From: an uncultured Spirochaetia bacterium
GTDB lineage: Bacteria > Spirochaetota > Spirochaetia > JABEVK01
Assembly (NCBI GenBank): GCA_937960645.1
Contig: CALGPJ010000006.1
Location: 210,868 to 253,243 of the forward strand
DNA length: 42,376 nt
Reading direction: 5' to 3'
The notes beneath the pieces were generated by a model that ran no database searches, was not told where the DNA came from, and saw only the letters and a list, made by a program, of their open reading frames with translations. This document shows, one piece after another, positions 16,659 through 25,661 of the stretch. The stretch's first letter is position 1. Each line of letters begins with the position of its first letter. The translations under genes were made by a program, and so were the position numbers.

Positions 16659-18281
16659 ATGCCCAAGGCCCTACCGATATCGAGGCTGACTCAGATTTCG
16701 AAAATCCTGCTCAAACATGGCTTCAGGTACGCTTTCGGCAAAAAACGGATTACGGCAGATGATGCCCATGGTACCCGGCTTTATCGTCGGGTGAGACTCG
16801 TCCTCGAAGAGCTCGGGCCCACCTTCATCAAATTTGGACAAATCCTCGGCAATCGTGTCGATTTGCTTCCGGCAGGAATGATTCATGAATTGCAACTCCT
16901 GCAGTACCGCGTCCAACCTTTCTCCCCGGATCTGGCCCTGTCCCTTGTCGAGAAGGAATGGAATCGGGACTGGCAAAAGGTTCTCACTTACTGGGATCCG
17001 AATCCCTCCGCTGCCGCCAGCATCAGCCAGGTTCACCGGGCAAGGCTCCACGATGGCAGAGACGTGGCCGTCAAGGTCCAGCGCCCGGACGCAGAAAAAA
17101 CCATCAAACAAGACATCGTCCTCATGTATCGAATCGCCGACTTTTTTCGATTTTTCATTCGCAGCGAGGTCATCGATCCAAAGCAACTCATCAAAGAGTT
17201 CGAGCAAACCATCCTTGCGGAACTGGACTTTCAAACCGAGATGCGCTCCCTGGCCCGCCTCAGCTCCATTTTGAATGCAACCGCAGACGTGCGGGTGCCT
17301 TCGCCCCATCCTGCGCTTTCCACCTCCAGGGTACTGGTGATGGACTGGGTCAACGGAACGCACCCCTCGAGTCCTCAGGAAATCGAGCTTTTGGGCATGA
17401 ATCCCGAATCTTTTCTCCAAAAACTCTCCCAAAGTTATCTGCGGCAGATCTTCATCCACGGCTTCTTTCACGCCGACCCTCACCCCGGAAACATCCTCAT
17501 CACCCCGGATAAAACCATCTATCTTCTCGATGCAGGTCAGACCGGAATACTCTACAAAAAGCAGCGGGACCTCCTGACCGAATTTGCCGTCGGTTTGGCC
17601 ACCGGAGATCGCTTGCTCATCGTGCAAACGATCTGGGAACTCTGCTCCCCGGTCGACGAGTATCCGAGCGCTCAGTTTGAACAGGAGCTGGGCAGGACGG
17701 TCGAATCGTTTTTGGAAATCCCTCTGAAGGATTTGAACCTGATTCATTTCTTGACGGCAGTCATCGACCTCTTTCATCATCACCACCTGGGTATTCCGAC
17801 CCAGTTTTACGCTCTTTTGAAGACCCTGATCAATTTGGATAGCCTTGCTCTCCGGTTCGACCCGAATTTTCAGATTGTCGACTGGCTCGGGAAAAACCTC
17901 TTTTCCCTGGTCTTTAACGCCCAAAATACCCGAGACTCGATTTTTCAGGGGCTGGGGAGTTTGTATGAGAGTTATAAGCTCCTCAAAAACCTTCCCGCCG
18001 ACCTGAGGGGCGTGCTCAAGACCTTCAAGAGTGGTCGGGTTCAATTCAGCCTCAACGAGCGCAACCTCTCCAAAACCATGGTAGAACTGGGGAAGATCAG
18101 CAACCGCCTTTCGGCTTCGCTGATCATCACGGGTCTCATCCTGGCCGGCACCGTCCTGATTCAAACTCCCTCCCAACCGACTCTTTTCGGCATTCCGATT
18201 CTGGCCGCCCCCCTGTTTGGCGGGGCCATCCTCATGGGGCTATGGCTTTTGTGGTCGATCTGGCGTTCTCGAACCTTCTGA
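16659..18281 (+). CDS. ABC1/UbiB-family atypical protein kinase-like membrane protein
   Basis: A 540-residue ABC1/UbiB (ADCK) family protein. Family hallmarks are present: the KxGQ helix in GPTFIKFGQILGNR, the nucleotide-site strand ASISQVHRARL followed by the Lys in VAVKVQRP, the catalytic-loop equivalent FFHADPHPGNILIT and the metal-binding DAG in IYLLDAGQTG. Two C-terminal membrane helices follow (SLIITGLILAGTVLI and PLFGGAILMGLWLLWSIW). Members support isoprenoid quinone synthesis or lipid handling through ATPase activity; which quinone is used cannot be told here, and no ubi or men gene is adjacent. The ATG is chosen over a longer upstream frame that runs through the divergent promoter. 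The gene shares a palindromic control region with glgX. Confidence 0.85.
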   Translation: MPKALPISRLTQISKILLKHGFRYAFGKKRITADDAHGTRLYRRVRLVLEELGPTFIKFGQILGNRVDLLPAGMIHELQLLQYRVQPFSPDLALSLVEKEWNRDWQKVLTYWDPNPSAAASISQVHRARLHDGRDVAVKVQRPDAEKTIKQDIVLMYRIADFFRFFIRSEVIDPKQLIKEFEQTILAELDFQTEMRSLARLSSILNATADVRVPSPHPALSTSRVLVMDWVNGTHPSSPQEIELLGMNPESFLQKLSQSYLRQIFIHGFFHADPHPGNILITPDKTIYLLDAGQTGILYKKQRDLLTEFAVGLATGDRLLIVQTIWELCSPVDEYPSAQFEQELGRTVESFLEIPLKDLNLIHFLTAVIDLFHHHHLGIPTQFYALLKTLINLDSLALRFDPNFQIVDWLGKNLFSLVFNAQNTRDSIFQGLGSLYESYKLLKNLPADLRGVLKTFKSGRVQFSLNERNLSKTMVELGKISNRLSASLIITGLILAGTVLIQTPSQPTLFGIPILAAPLFGGAILMGLWLLWSIWRSRTF

Positions 18282-18337
18282 TCTCTTTCTTATGATGAAA
18301 ACCGGACAAAGACGGGACTCAAACCCTTTATAAGGGT

Positions 18338-19741
18338 ATGGACCTCACCTCAACAATTCTCCAAAAAACAGCTCGCGAGAAACTCGGCGTTCCCCATCTC
18401 TACGACTACCAGGAACGAACCATTCTCGATATCGTCAACCGGCCGCACCATCGTCTGGTGCTCTTTCCGACGGGAGCGGGAAAAAGTCTGATCTTCACCC
18501 TGCCGGCTTTTTTCCTCGAGGGTTTGACCGTCATCGTCTATCCCCTCCTGGCCCTGATGGACGACCAAAAACGACGCTTCAGCCAAGCCGGTTTGGACAG
18601 TGTGGTGTTGCGGGGCGGCCAAACACGGGAACAGAGGAACCAGGTTTGGGAAAAACTGTCGGCTCCCCGGCCTCCCATTTTGATTACCAACCCCGAAATG
18701 CTCCTGCAGCCCCAGGTGTTTCGGCAGTTGGAGAAACTTCGAATCGGCCACCTGGTATTTGACGAGGCCCATTGTATCAGTCAGTGGGGCCGAACCTTTC
18801 GCGAGGCGTACTGGAATTGCGCCCGGAGGGCCCTCGACTTAAATCCCGAAAGGCTCACCGCCCTGACGGCAACGGCGGATGCCAAAATCGAGGAGGACCT
18901 TTCTGTTCATTTGTTCCGAGAACAGGACTACGAACGCATCGCCCGTGTTCCAGACCGACCAAACATCCATTACGAGGTGTGGCGGGGTCTTTCGCGATCT
19001 GTCTTGCTCCACCAAGCCCTACTCGAATCGCAGCGCCCCTTGATCGTGTTCGTGTCCAGCAGGATGGGAACGGTCCAGGTCGCTCGCCTGGCCGCCCGTA
19101 CCCTCGATCCTTCTCGTATTCGCCTCTACCACGCCGGACTGGAAAAACAGGAAAAACATCGAACCGAAAGCTGGTTTTTCGAATCCCACGACGGGGTCCT
19201 GGTGACCACCTGCGCCTATGGCATGGGCGTGGACAAGTCCAATGTCCGAACAGTGGTACACTGGGATCCCAGCGAATCGGTGGTCGCCTACCTTCAGGAG
19301 AGCGGCCGGGCCGGTCGGGATGGTCAACAATCGCGGTCCATCCTCCTGGTTGGACCCGATTCGCGTTTTCGCAGCGAGAGGGACAAACAGTTGGCCTTCG
19401 ACGACACGTCCTGTCGTCGAGCCAGCCTGCTGAAAGAGCTGGGCCCCTGGGAGGTGCCCTGCAAGGGCTGCGATGTTTGCGCCGGCAATCGGCGGAGGGA
19501 CCCTGTTTCCATCGATTTTCACAATATTTTTGAAACCCAAACACACAGGCATCGTCACCCGACGAGCATCCTGAAACAACTATGGGGACGCGCTCAACCC
19601 GAAAGCACCCACCAGAAGCTCCACCTCAGCACCCTCTGGGCCAACATGCCCCTCGATTTGGAAGACCTGGAGGATTTGAAAAATAACTGGCAGGAAGCCC
19701 TTGATCGCGGGATATTATCTGACTATATTTGTCGGGTATAG
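18338..19741 (+). CDS. Compact RecQ-like ATP-dependent DNA helicase
   Basis: A 467-residue superfamily 2 helicase of the RecQ group. Motif I is FPTGAGKSLIF, motif II DEAH in LVFDEAHCISQWG, motif III TALTATA and motif VI QESGRAGRDGQ. The RecQ zinc-binding subdomain is intact: Cys in DDTSCRRASLL, then PCKGCDVC. E. coli RecQ (about 610 residues) continues with winged-helix RQC and HRDC domains; here only about 80 residues follow the zinc module, with no recognisable RQC or HRDC fold. It may be a short RecQ-like enzyme with altered substrate choice. A TATAAG lies just before the ATG. Its stop codon overlaps the putative IscR-type operator of the suf operon. Confidence 0.85.
   Translation: MDLTSTILQKTAREKLGVPHLYDYQERTILDIVNRPHHRLVLFPTGAGKSLIFTLPAFFLEGLTVIVYPLLALMDDQKRRFSQAGLDSVVLRGGQTREQRNQVWEKLSAPRPPILITNPEMLLQPQVFRQLEKLRIGHLVFDEAHCISQWGRTFREAYWNCARRALDLNPERLTALTATADAKIEEDLSVHLFREQDYERIARVPDRPNIHYEVWRGLSRSVLLHQALLESQRPLIVFVSSRMGTVQVARLAARTLDPSRIRLYHAGLEKQEKHRTESWFFESHDGVLVTTCAYGMGVDKSNVRTVVHWDPSESVVAYLQESGRAGRDGQQSRSILLVGPDSRFRSERDKQLAFDDTSCRRASLLKELGPWEVPCKGCDVCAGNRRRDPVSIDFHNIFETQTHRHRHPTSILKQLWGRAQPESTHQKLHLSTLWANMPLDLEDLEDLKNNWQEALDRGILSDYICRV
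19701..19729 (+). promoter_or_regulatory. Promoter of the suf operon
   Basis: TTGATC (19701-19706), a 17-base spacer and TATATT (19724-19729, five of six) lie within the end of the recQ-like gene. The predicted start near 19736 gives a leader of about 14 bases that still includes GGAGG. Confidence 0.65.
19715..19739 (+). promoter_or_regulatory. Putative type-1 IscR/Rrf2-family operator of the suf operon
   Basis: A 25-base imperfect palindrome with half-sites TATCTGACTA and TTGTCGGGTAT covers the -10 box. Compared with the published type-1 IscR consensus (GACT/AGTC cores in an ATA...TAT frame, recalled from memory), I count agreement at 22 of 25 positions. Cluster-bound IscR represses at such sites and apo-IscR releases them, which would switch on Fe-S assembly on demand. 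No Rrf2-family gene is in the window. Confidence 0.6.
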
Positions 19742-19749
19742 GAGGTCCC

Positions 19750-20052
19750 GTGTACACGCAGGATCAGTTGATCGACTTCCTCCGGGATGTCGTTGACCCA
19801 GATCTGGGGTTTCCGATTGTCGATCTCGGCCTCGTTTATCGTGCCGAGGACAAGGGCGAGTGGGTCGAGGTAGATTTTACTCTAACCTCTCCCGCGTGTC
19901 CGGTGGGTGACTTGATTTTGGAAGACATCAAGGCAGCCATTACCAACGCCACCGGTATCGAAGATGTCAGGGCGCAGATCGTATGGAATCCGCCCTGGGA
20001 TAAGGACATGATGAGCGAAGAAATGAAGCTCATGCTCGGCATCCCCATTTAG
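19750..20052 (+). CDS. sufT: SufT-like MIP18/DUF59 iron-sulfur cluster assembly factor
   Basis: A 100-residue MIP18 (DUF59) protein, an auxiliary factor in Fe-S cluster assembly or delivery. The family core is visible: LRDVVDPDLGFPIVDLGLVY, then the conserved Cys in TLTSPACPVGD, then VWNPPWDKDMMSEEMKLMLG. The start is GTG 19750, with GGAGG four bases upstream; an upstream in-frame TTG would lie inside the operator. It is the first gene of the suf operon, ahead of sufC, which supports the role. Confidence 0.85.
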   Translation: MYTQDQLIDFLRDVVDPDLGFPIVDLGLVYRAEDKGEWVEVDFTLTSPACPVGDLILEDIKAAITNATGIEDVRAQIVWNPPWDKDMMSEEMKLMLGIPI

Positions 20053-20066
20053 AAAAAGGAATGACT

Positions 20067-20843
20067 ATGACCGTATTGCGCATCGAAAACCTTAAGGCCG
20101 AAATCGAAGGCAAGCCCATCCTCCGAGGTATCGACCTGGAAATTAAGACCGGAGAAATCGCCGCCTTGATGGGTCCTAATGGATCGGGCAAAAGTACCCT
20201 GGCCCACATCCTGATGGGGCATCCTCGGTACACCGTAACAGAGGGGGGTGTTTTCTGGAATGATGTGAATCTTCTTGAACTCGAGGTGCACGAGAGGGCA
20301 AGGTTGGGTCTGTTTTTGGCCTTTCAATACCCGGTTGAAATCCCCGGTGTCACCGTCGGCAAGTTTCTAAAACGCGCCCTCGAGGTCAAGCTCGAAGCCA
20401 AAGGCGAAAAACTGAATGTTTCTCAATACATCAAGCAGCTGCGGTCCGACATCGACTTTCTGGAAATGGATCAAAACTTCATCAATCGCTACCTCAACGA
20501 GGGTTTCAGTGGGGGTGAAAAAAAGAGAATGGAAATTCTTCAACTCCTCACCCTGCAGCCCCAGATCGCCGTGTTCGACGAAACCGATTCCGGACTGGAT
20601 ATCGATGCCCTGAGGTTGGTGAGCAAGGGAATCAATCGCATGCGCGGTCCGGATTTTGGCGGTCTCATCATCACCCATTATCAACGAATTCTCAACTATG
20701 TCCGTCCTGACGTGGTCCACATCATGTACAAGGGAAAGATCGTGACCTCAGGCAGGGAGGATCTGGTGCAGACCCTGGAAGAGAAGGGCTACGATTGGGT
20801 CAAGGCCCGTTATGGCATCGAGGAGGTTGCAGATGTCGGCTGA
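20067..20843 (+). CDS. sufC: SufC, ATPase of the SufBCD scaffold
   Basis: A 258-residue ABC-type ATPase that drives the SufBC2D complex, in the cytoplasm. Walker A is GPNGSGKST, the Q-loop lies in [12 protein letters not shown], the signature is [12 protein letters not shown] and Walker B with the catalytic Glu reads [16 protein letters not shown], typical of SufC. Two ATGs lie six bases apart. The second (20067) stands at proper distance from AGGA, while the first is directly abutted by it, so I use the second. The end overlaps sufB by 11 bases. Confidence 0.95.
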   Translation: MTVLRIENLKAEIEGKPILRGIDLEIKTGEIAALMGPNGSGKSTLAHILMGHPRYTVTEGGVFWNDVNLLELEVHERARLGLFLAFQYPVEIPGVTVGKFLKRALEVKLEAKGEKLNVSQYIKQLRSDIDFLEMDQNFINRYLNEGFSGGEKKRMEILQLLTLQPQIAVFDETDSGLDIDALRLVSKGINRMRGPDFGGLIITHYQRILNYVRPDVVHIMYKGKIVTSGREDLVQTLEEKGYDWVKARYGIEEVADVG

Positions 20844-22242
20844 AGCGAATACCCCGGAATTTGACATTGGGGATTATAAATACGGTTTTCACTTTCCGGA
20901 AAGGGCGGTTGTCAAGACCCAAAAGGGACTCAACGAGGATGTCGTCCGCCAGATCAGTGCGAGCAAGGAGGAGCCCGATTGGATGCTCGATTTCCGGCTC
21001 AAGAGCCTGGAAGCCTTTCGACGGCTGCCGATGCCCAACTGGGGGGCCGATCTGAGCGGCATCAACTTCGACGATATCTACTATTACATCAAGCCCACGG
21101 AATCGGTGGAACGTAGCTGGGATGATGTCCCGGATGACATCAAAAAAACCTTCGACCGGATCGGTATCCCCGAGGCCGAACGAAAGTTTCTTGCCGGTGT
21201 CGGCGCCCAGTACGATTCCGAGATGGTCTACCACAACATCCGTGAGGACCTGAAAAAAATGGGGGTGGTCTTCACCGACCCGGAAACAGGGGTCCGTGAA
21301 CATCCGGAAATCATCAAAAAATACTTCGGAACGGTCATTCCGTATAACGACAACAAGTTTGCGGCTCTCAACTCAGCGGTATGGAGCGGCGGCAGCTTCG
21401 TTTACGTGCCGCCTGGCGTCCATGTCGACATCCCCGTCCAGGCGTATTTCCGGATCAATTCCAAGAACTTTGGACAGTTCGAACGGACCCTGATCGTTGC
21501 CGACGAGGGCAGCTTCGTTCACTACATTGAAGGCTGTACCGCCCCGACCTACTCATCGGAATCCCTTCACTCTGCCGTGGTGGAGATCATCGCCCTACCC
21601 GGAGCACGGGTCCGCTACTCGACCATTCAAAACTGGGCCACCAACATTTATAACCTCGTGACCAAACGAGCCCACGCCCACGCTGGGGCCACCGTGGAAT
21701 GGGTGGACGGCAATTTGGGAAGCAAGAGGACCATGAAGTACCCCTCGGTCTTTCTGCTTGGTGAAAGAGCCCACGGCGAGGTATTGAGCATTGCCTTTGC
21801 CGGCAAGGGCCAGGAGCAGGACACCGGAGGCAAGATGATCCACAACGCCCCCAACACGACCAGCGTCATCACTTCCAAATCCATCAGCAAGGGAGGCGGT
21901 ACGAGCAGTTACCGTGGGATGGTCAAGGTGGCACCGGGTTTGAGCGGCATCAAAAGCAAGGTGGAATGCGATGCTCTCATCATCGATGAAGAGAGCGTGA
22001 GCAACACCTACCCCTACATGGAAATCGCCTCCGAGAACGTGAGCATCGAGCACGAAGCAAAGGTCAGCAAGATCAGCGAAGATCAGCTACTCTACCTCAT
22101 GAGTCGCGGTATCGACGAGGAGGAGGCCAGCATGATGATCGTCAACGGTTTCATCGATCCGCTGGTGAAACAGCTCCCGATGGAATACGCCATTGAGCTC
22201 AACCGCCTGATTGAGTTGGAAATGGAGGGGTCGGTAGGGTGA
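20833..22242 (+). CDS. sufB: SufB, Fe-S cluster scaffold subunit
   Basis: A 469-residue scaffold protein on which sulfide and iron are assembled together with SufC and SufD. The beta-helix core is recognisable by [38 protein letters not shown] and the near-terminal [20 protein letters not shown]. The conserved Cys/Glu region ([13 protein letters not shown]) is present. The ATG has AGGAGG six bases upstream, inside the sufC end. It overlaps sufD by four bases (GTGA), implying coupled translation. Length is typical. Confidence 0.95.
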   Translation: MSAEANTPEFDIGDYKYGFHFPERAVVKTQKGLNEDVVRQISASKEEPDWMLDFRLKSLEAFRRLPMPNWGADLSGINFDDIYYYIKPTESVERSWDDVPDDIKKTFDRIGIPEAERKFLAGVGAQYDSEMVYHNIREDLKKMGVVFTDPETGVREHPEIIKKYFGTVIPYNDNKFAALNSAVWSGGSFVYVPPGVHVDIPVQAYFRINSKNFGQFERTLIVADEGSFVHYIEGCTAPTYSSESLHSAVVEIIALPGARVRYSTIQNWATNIYNLVTKRAHAHAGATVEWVDGNLGSKRTMKYPSVFLLGERAHGEVLSIAFAGKGQEQDTGGKMIHNAPNTTSVITSKSISKGGGTSSYRGMVKVAPGLSGIKSKVECDALIIDEESVSNTYPYMEIASENVSIEHEAKVSKISEDQLLYLMSRGIDEEEASMMIVNGFIDPLVKQLPMEYAIELNRLIELEMEGSVG

Positions 22243-23447
22243 GTCCCGTAACACAAACACGTCCCGCCTGGACCCAAGAGCTGCGCGAAAATTCCCTCCA
22301 AAAAATTCAACACCAGGGATGGCCAACCAAAAAGGACGAGGAATGGCGGCGAACCCTGATGAGCCGTCTGCCCTGGGATCACTTCCAGCCGGCGCAGCCC
22401 ACCCCATTCATCGCCGGAGGAACCCCCGACGGGGACTATTCGGCGATTGCAAAAATCAACGACATCGACGGCCTGTCCTTCGCCTCTCTCACGGAAAAGG
22501 TTCGCTTACGCTGGCTGGAGGAATCCGATCGGCCTCGATGGGAAAAACTCCTGGACAGGGTTGAGGACAGATTTTTCTGGGAACAGCTCGGTGATAGCGA
22601 AGAGACCCTCGCCCTCGATATCTCCCAGGGGGCCGTCCTGGAAAAGCCCATTCTTTTTCATTGGAACCAATTGGAAAAGCTCCATCAGCGCCGCTCGCCC
22701 CGACTCCAAATCCAGGCGCATCCCGGGTCGATTGCGGAAATGGTCATCAAGCTCGATTCCCGGGTTGGGGTATTCCTTAACTCCGTGTTGAATATTTCTG
22801 TCGGTGAAGGATCGGTGTTCAAACTCACCCTGATTCAGGCCCTTTCCGAGGAGAGCTACTGGATCGACCACAGTTACGCCGAGCAAGCTCGAGGTTCCAG
22901 CTTCCACTTTACCCTGATTAACCTGGGTGCCGACACGACCAAAACCAAGTTTGTCGATTCCATCAAAGGAGACCACGCCGAGTTTCAGGCCAAGGGTATC
23001 TACCTCTGCCACGGCAAGCAACACAAGGACATGCGCCTGGTGCAACATCATCAGGCACCGGAAAGTCTGTCGAACGCCCTGTTCAAGGGGGCCGTCAGGG
23101 ACAGGGGTCGAAGTGTGTTCCAGGGTCTGATCGAAGTCGACAAGGAAGGGCACAAAACAGACGCCTACCTCTCCAATAAAAACCTCGTCCTCAACGATGG
23201 CGCCCGAGCCGACAGCCTCCCCCAGCTCAAAATCGACCACAACGACCTGCGGTGCACCCATGGCAGTACCACGGGTATGGTCGATCCGGAACAGGTCCAC
23301 TACCTTCAGACCCGAGGGCTGAGCGACCGTGAGGCAAAAGTTTTGATTTCCCTGGGACTGTTCCAGGAGATCATCGATTCCTTGCCTGCTTCCCTGCGTC
23401 TCCCCATCGAGGGTCAGGTCGAGACCTTGCTCCGATCCGATGCTTGA
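22239..23447 (+). CDS. sufD: SufD, Fe-S cluster scaffold subunit
   Basis: A 402-residue SufD-type partner of SufB. The family C-terminal half is clear: [19 protein letters not shown], then [21 protein letters not shown] and the [19 protein letters not shown] helix. The N-terminal half is divergent, as usual for SufD. The GTG start shares four bases with the sufB stop. The end overlaps sufS by eight bases. It probably supplies the His/Cys side of the SufB-SufD interface where the cluster forms. Confidence 0.93.
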   Translation: MSPVTQTRPAWTQELRENSLQKIQHQGWPTKKDEEWRRTLMSRLPWDHFQPAQPTPFIAGGTPDGDYSAIAKINDIDGLSFASLTEKVRLRWLEESDRPRWEKLLDRVEDRFFWEQLGDSEETLALDISQGAVLEKPILFHWNQLEKLHQRRSPRLQIQAHPGSIAEMVIKLDSRVGVFLNSVLNISVGEGSVFKLTLIQALSEESYWIDHSYAEQARGSSFHFTLINLGADTTKTKFVDSIKGDHAEFQAKGIYLCHGKQHKDMRLVQHHQAPESLSNALFKGAVRDRGRSVFQGLIEVDKEGHKTDAYLSNKNLVLNDGARADSLPQLKIDHNDLRCTHGSTTGMVDPEQVHYLQTRGLSDREAKVLISLGLFQEIIDSLPASLRLPIEGQVETLLRSDA

Positions 23448-24660
23448 CCCCCACAAGTTCCGCCAGGATTTTCCCATCCTTGATCAGCGCCTGGGCCCCA
23501 GTCGTGATCGAAAGCTCGTTTACCTGGACAACGCCGCCACTACTCAAAAACCCCTGTCCGTGATCGAGGCGATCACCCATTACTACCGGGAGAGCAATTC
23601 CAACGTCCACCGAGGCATACACACCCTGGGCGAACGGGCTACAGCCCTCTACGAGGACGCGCGCAACAAGGTGCGGTCGTTCATCATGGCGAGACACAGC
23701 CACGAAATCATTTTTACACGCGGAACTACCGAGAGCATCAATCTGGTCGCTTCCAGTCTGACCCGTCTTTTCCAGCCAGGGGACGAGATCGTGCTGACCG
23801 AAATGGAGCATCACTCCAACATGGTCCCCTGGTTCCTGGCAGCCGAACGCCAGAATCTGGTTATCAGGATCTGGCACGTCGAAGACGACGGACAACTCGA
23901 CATCGGAAAGCTGAACGATCTTTTGGGTCCGAAGACGCGCCTCCTGGCGCTGACCTGGATGAGCAACGTTTTGGGAACGATCAATCCCATCAAGAAAATC
24001 ACCCAAATCGCCCACGACAAGGGGGTGAACGTGCTGGTTGACGGGGCTCAGGGGGTCCCCCACCTACCCACGGACGTCCAGGACCTCGATGTGGACTTTT
24101 TAGCCTTTTCCGGCCACAAGATGTGCGGTCCCATGGGGATAGGGGTTCTCTATGGCAAGGAAGACCTTTTGGATCGGATGCCGCCATACCAGGGCGGGGG
24201 CGAAATGATCCGTACCGTACGGTTGGACGGCTTCGAACCCAACGTCCTGCCGTACAAGTTCGAGGCGGGGACCCCCAATGTAGAGGGAGCGGTCGGGCTG
24301 GGGGTAGCCGTGGATTACCTGCGATCGATCGGTCTTGAAAACATTCATGCCCATGACGAGCTTTTGGTTCAAAAAACCCTCGAGGGTCTGAAAGCTCTGC
24401 CCTCTGTTCGGGTGCTGGGTCCGAAAAGCGGCCGCGGCGGACTGGCCGCCTTCAGTGCCGGCTCGCTCCATGCCCACGACGTTGCCGCCTACCTGGACCG
24501 CTTCGGAGTGGCGGTCAGGGCCGGCCACCACTGCGCCCACCCCCTGGCCAAACGCTTCGGGGTTGTCAGCACCGTTCGCGCCAGTTATTATTTTTACAAC
24601 ACCCTGGAAGAGGTTGACCAGTTTTTGGAAACCCTTGGTCGGGCCCTCGATGACCTATGA
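23440..24660 (+). CDS. sufS: SufS, class II cysteine desulfurase
   Basis: A 406-residue pyridoxal-phosphate enzyme that removes sulfur from L-cysteine as a persulfide for Fe-S assembly. It shows YLDNAATTQKP at the start, TRGTTESINLVA, the PLP-binding Lys in AFSGHKMCGPMGIGVLYG and the active-site Cys in VRAGHHCAHPLAKRFG, typical of SufS (class II). It overlaps sufD by eight bases and sufU by four (ATGA). With SufU next to it, the Zn-dependent SufS-SufU sulfur relay is expected rather than SufE. Confidence 0.95.
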   Translation: MLDPHKFRQDFPILDQRLGPSRDRKLVYLDNAATTQKPLSVIEAITHYYRESNSNVHRGIHTLGERATALYEDARNKVRSFIMARHSHEIIFTRGTTESINLVASSLTRLFQPGDEIVLTEMEHHSNMVPWFLAAERQNLVIRIWHVEDDGQLDIGKLNDLLGPKTRLLALTWMSNVLGTINPIKKITQIAHDKGVNVLVDGAQGVPHLPTDVQDLDVDFLAFSGHKMCGPMGIGVLYGKEDLLDRMPPYQGGGEMIRTVRLDGFEPNVLPYKFEAGTPNVEGAVGLGVAVDYLRSIGLENIHAHDELLVQKTLEGLKALPSVRVLGPKSGRGGLAAFSAGSLHAHDVAAYLDRFGVAVRAGHHCAHPLAKRFGVVSTVRASYYFYNTLEEVDQFLETLGRALDDL

Positions 24661-25088
24661 GCGATCAGTTCAACGAGCTTTTTCAGGAAATTATCCGAGA
24701 CCATTTTAAGCACCCAGCCTATCGCGCCATTCTCCATCCTGACGCGCCGGTGTTTGAAAATCCCAGCTGCGGTGACCAGGTGAAACTTCAAATAACGCTT
24801 CAGGGAAACACCATCGAAAGCTGCCGATTCGAGGGGGCGGGATGCTCCATCTCCATGGCCAGCGCCGACATGATGTGTGGCCTTTTGGAAAACAAGTCCA
24901 TTCCGGAAGCTCAAACCATCATCGAAGAGTTTCTCCAGGTGATGCGCGGGGAACTACCCAGCTCTGCACTGGAGAAATACGGGGACATCCAGTCCCTGGG
25001 GGGCGTTGCCCAACTGCCTGTCCGGGTAAAATGCGCCACGCTGGCCTGGAATGCCGCAAAATCGATTATTTTTAAAAAAAATACTTGA
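24657..25088 (+). CDS. sufU: SufU, zinc-dependent sulfurtransferase partner of SufS
   Basis: A 143-residue IscU-fold protein. The Zn ligands and acceptor cysteines of SufU are visible: NPSCGDQ (Cys and Asp), GAGCSISMASADMMCG and RVKCATLAWNA. SufU accepts persulfide from SufS and passes it to the SufBCD scaffold. It closes the sufTCBDSU run, and starts inside the sufS stop. A standalone IscU scaffold is less likely because the SufU-type insertion and SufBCD are both present. Confidence 0.93.
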   Translation: MSDQFNELFQEIIRDHFKHPAYRAILHPDAPVFENPSCGDQVKLQITLQGNTIESCRFEGAGCSISMASADMMCGLLENKSIPEAQTIIEEFLQVMRGELPSSALEKYGDIQSLGGVAQLPVRVKCATLAWNAAKSIIFKKNT

Positions 25089-25114
25089 TATTTTCAAAAA
25101 AGATATTGTATATG
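25085..25114 (+). promoter_or_regulatory. Candidate promoter of the four-helix membrane-protein gene
   Basis: TTGATA (25085-25090), an 18-base spacer and TATATG (25109-25114) stand at the end of sufU, in a markedly AT-rich gap. The gene may also be read through from the suf operon, since no terminator separates them. Confidence 0.4.
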
Positions 25115-25130
25115 CACTTTAAAGCCTCTA

Positions 25131-25145
25131 AACTTAGGATAAGTT
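25131..25145. promoter_or_regulatory. Small inverted repeat before the four-helix membrane-protein gene
   Basis: AACTTA and TAAGTT form perfect 6-base arms around GGA, about 17 bases downstream of the candidate -10 box and eight bases before the Shine-Dalgarno. It could be an operator or a small leader hairpin; chance is also possible. Confidence 0.3.
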
Positions 25146-25166
25146 CAACAAAAGGAGGGACTCACT

Positions 25167-25610
25167 ATGGGTCTAATTGACGGTATCGTGTTGGCAGTGT
25201 TGGGGATTCTTGCAATTCCCTCATTGATCGTCGCAAAGGCACCCAATGCTAAAACACTCATCGATAACCTTACTCCCTATCAGGGATACCTCGGGTTTGG
25301 GGCGGCTCTTTGGGGCATTTGGGGCATCATCAATTCGGTCTTAACTCTGTCCTGGCTGGCGACATGGCCACTATGGTGGGTCACCAATCTGGCGGGTAAC
25401 GTTTTTAACCTGCTTTTAGGTTTTATTCTCGGGTTCGGTCTCATTCAGCAATTCGCCTTGAGCAATGCCACTGCTGATGTCAAGGCTAAGGCCGAGGAAG
25501 CCAGAGCTAAACTGGTCGGTATGCAAGGAATGCTGGGCATCCTCGGTATTATCGTGGGTATTTGGGTGATCGTCTATAACCTGGTACTCTACAGAATCCT
25601 TAACATCTAA
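25167..25610 (+). CDS. Small four-helix inner-membrane protein of unknown function
   Basis: A 147-residue very hydrophobic protein with four probable membrane helices: GIVLAVLGILAIPSLIV, YLGFGAALWGIWGIINSVL, VTNLAGNVFNLLLGFILGFG and MLGILGIIVGIWVIVYNLVL. A short charged stretch (DVKAKAEEARAKLVG) lies between helices 3 and 4. I recognise no family. The start is well supported by AGGAGG eight bases upstream. It lies downstream of the suf operon and is followed by a strong terminator. A role linked to Fe-S metabolism is only suggested by position. Confidence 0.75.
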   Translation: MGLIDGIVLAVLGILAIPSLIVAKAPNAKTLIDNLTPYQGYLGFGAALWGIWGIINSVLTLSWLATWPLWWVTNLAGNVFNLLLGFILGFGLIQQFALSNATADVKAKAEEARAKLVGMQGMLGILGIIVGIWVIVYNLVLYRILNI

Positions 25611-25621
25611 TTTCTTTTGAC

Positions 25622-25661
25622 AAAAAAGTGCTCGGCTCGTACCGAGCACTCGACTTTTTTT
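25622..25661. terminator. Bidirectional intrinsic terminator
   Basis: A perfect 9-base stem AGTGCTCGG/CCGAGCACT with a 6-base loop is flanked by six A residues on the left and seven T residues on the right. It can end transcripts from both sides: the membrane-protein gene (T tract four bases after the stem) and the convergent aroDE operon (T tract directly after the stem). Confidence 0.9.

Noticed and set aside
16671-18176. A 501-codon open frame on the minus strand, opposite the ABC1/UbiB-type kinase gene
   Set aside because: It is fully antisense to a gene with all family motifs, has no recognisable domain and no ribosome-binding site; codon bias of the real gene explains such long antisense frames.
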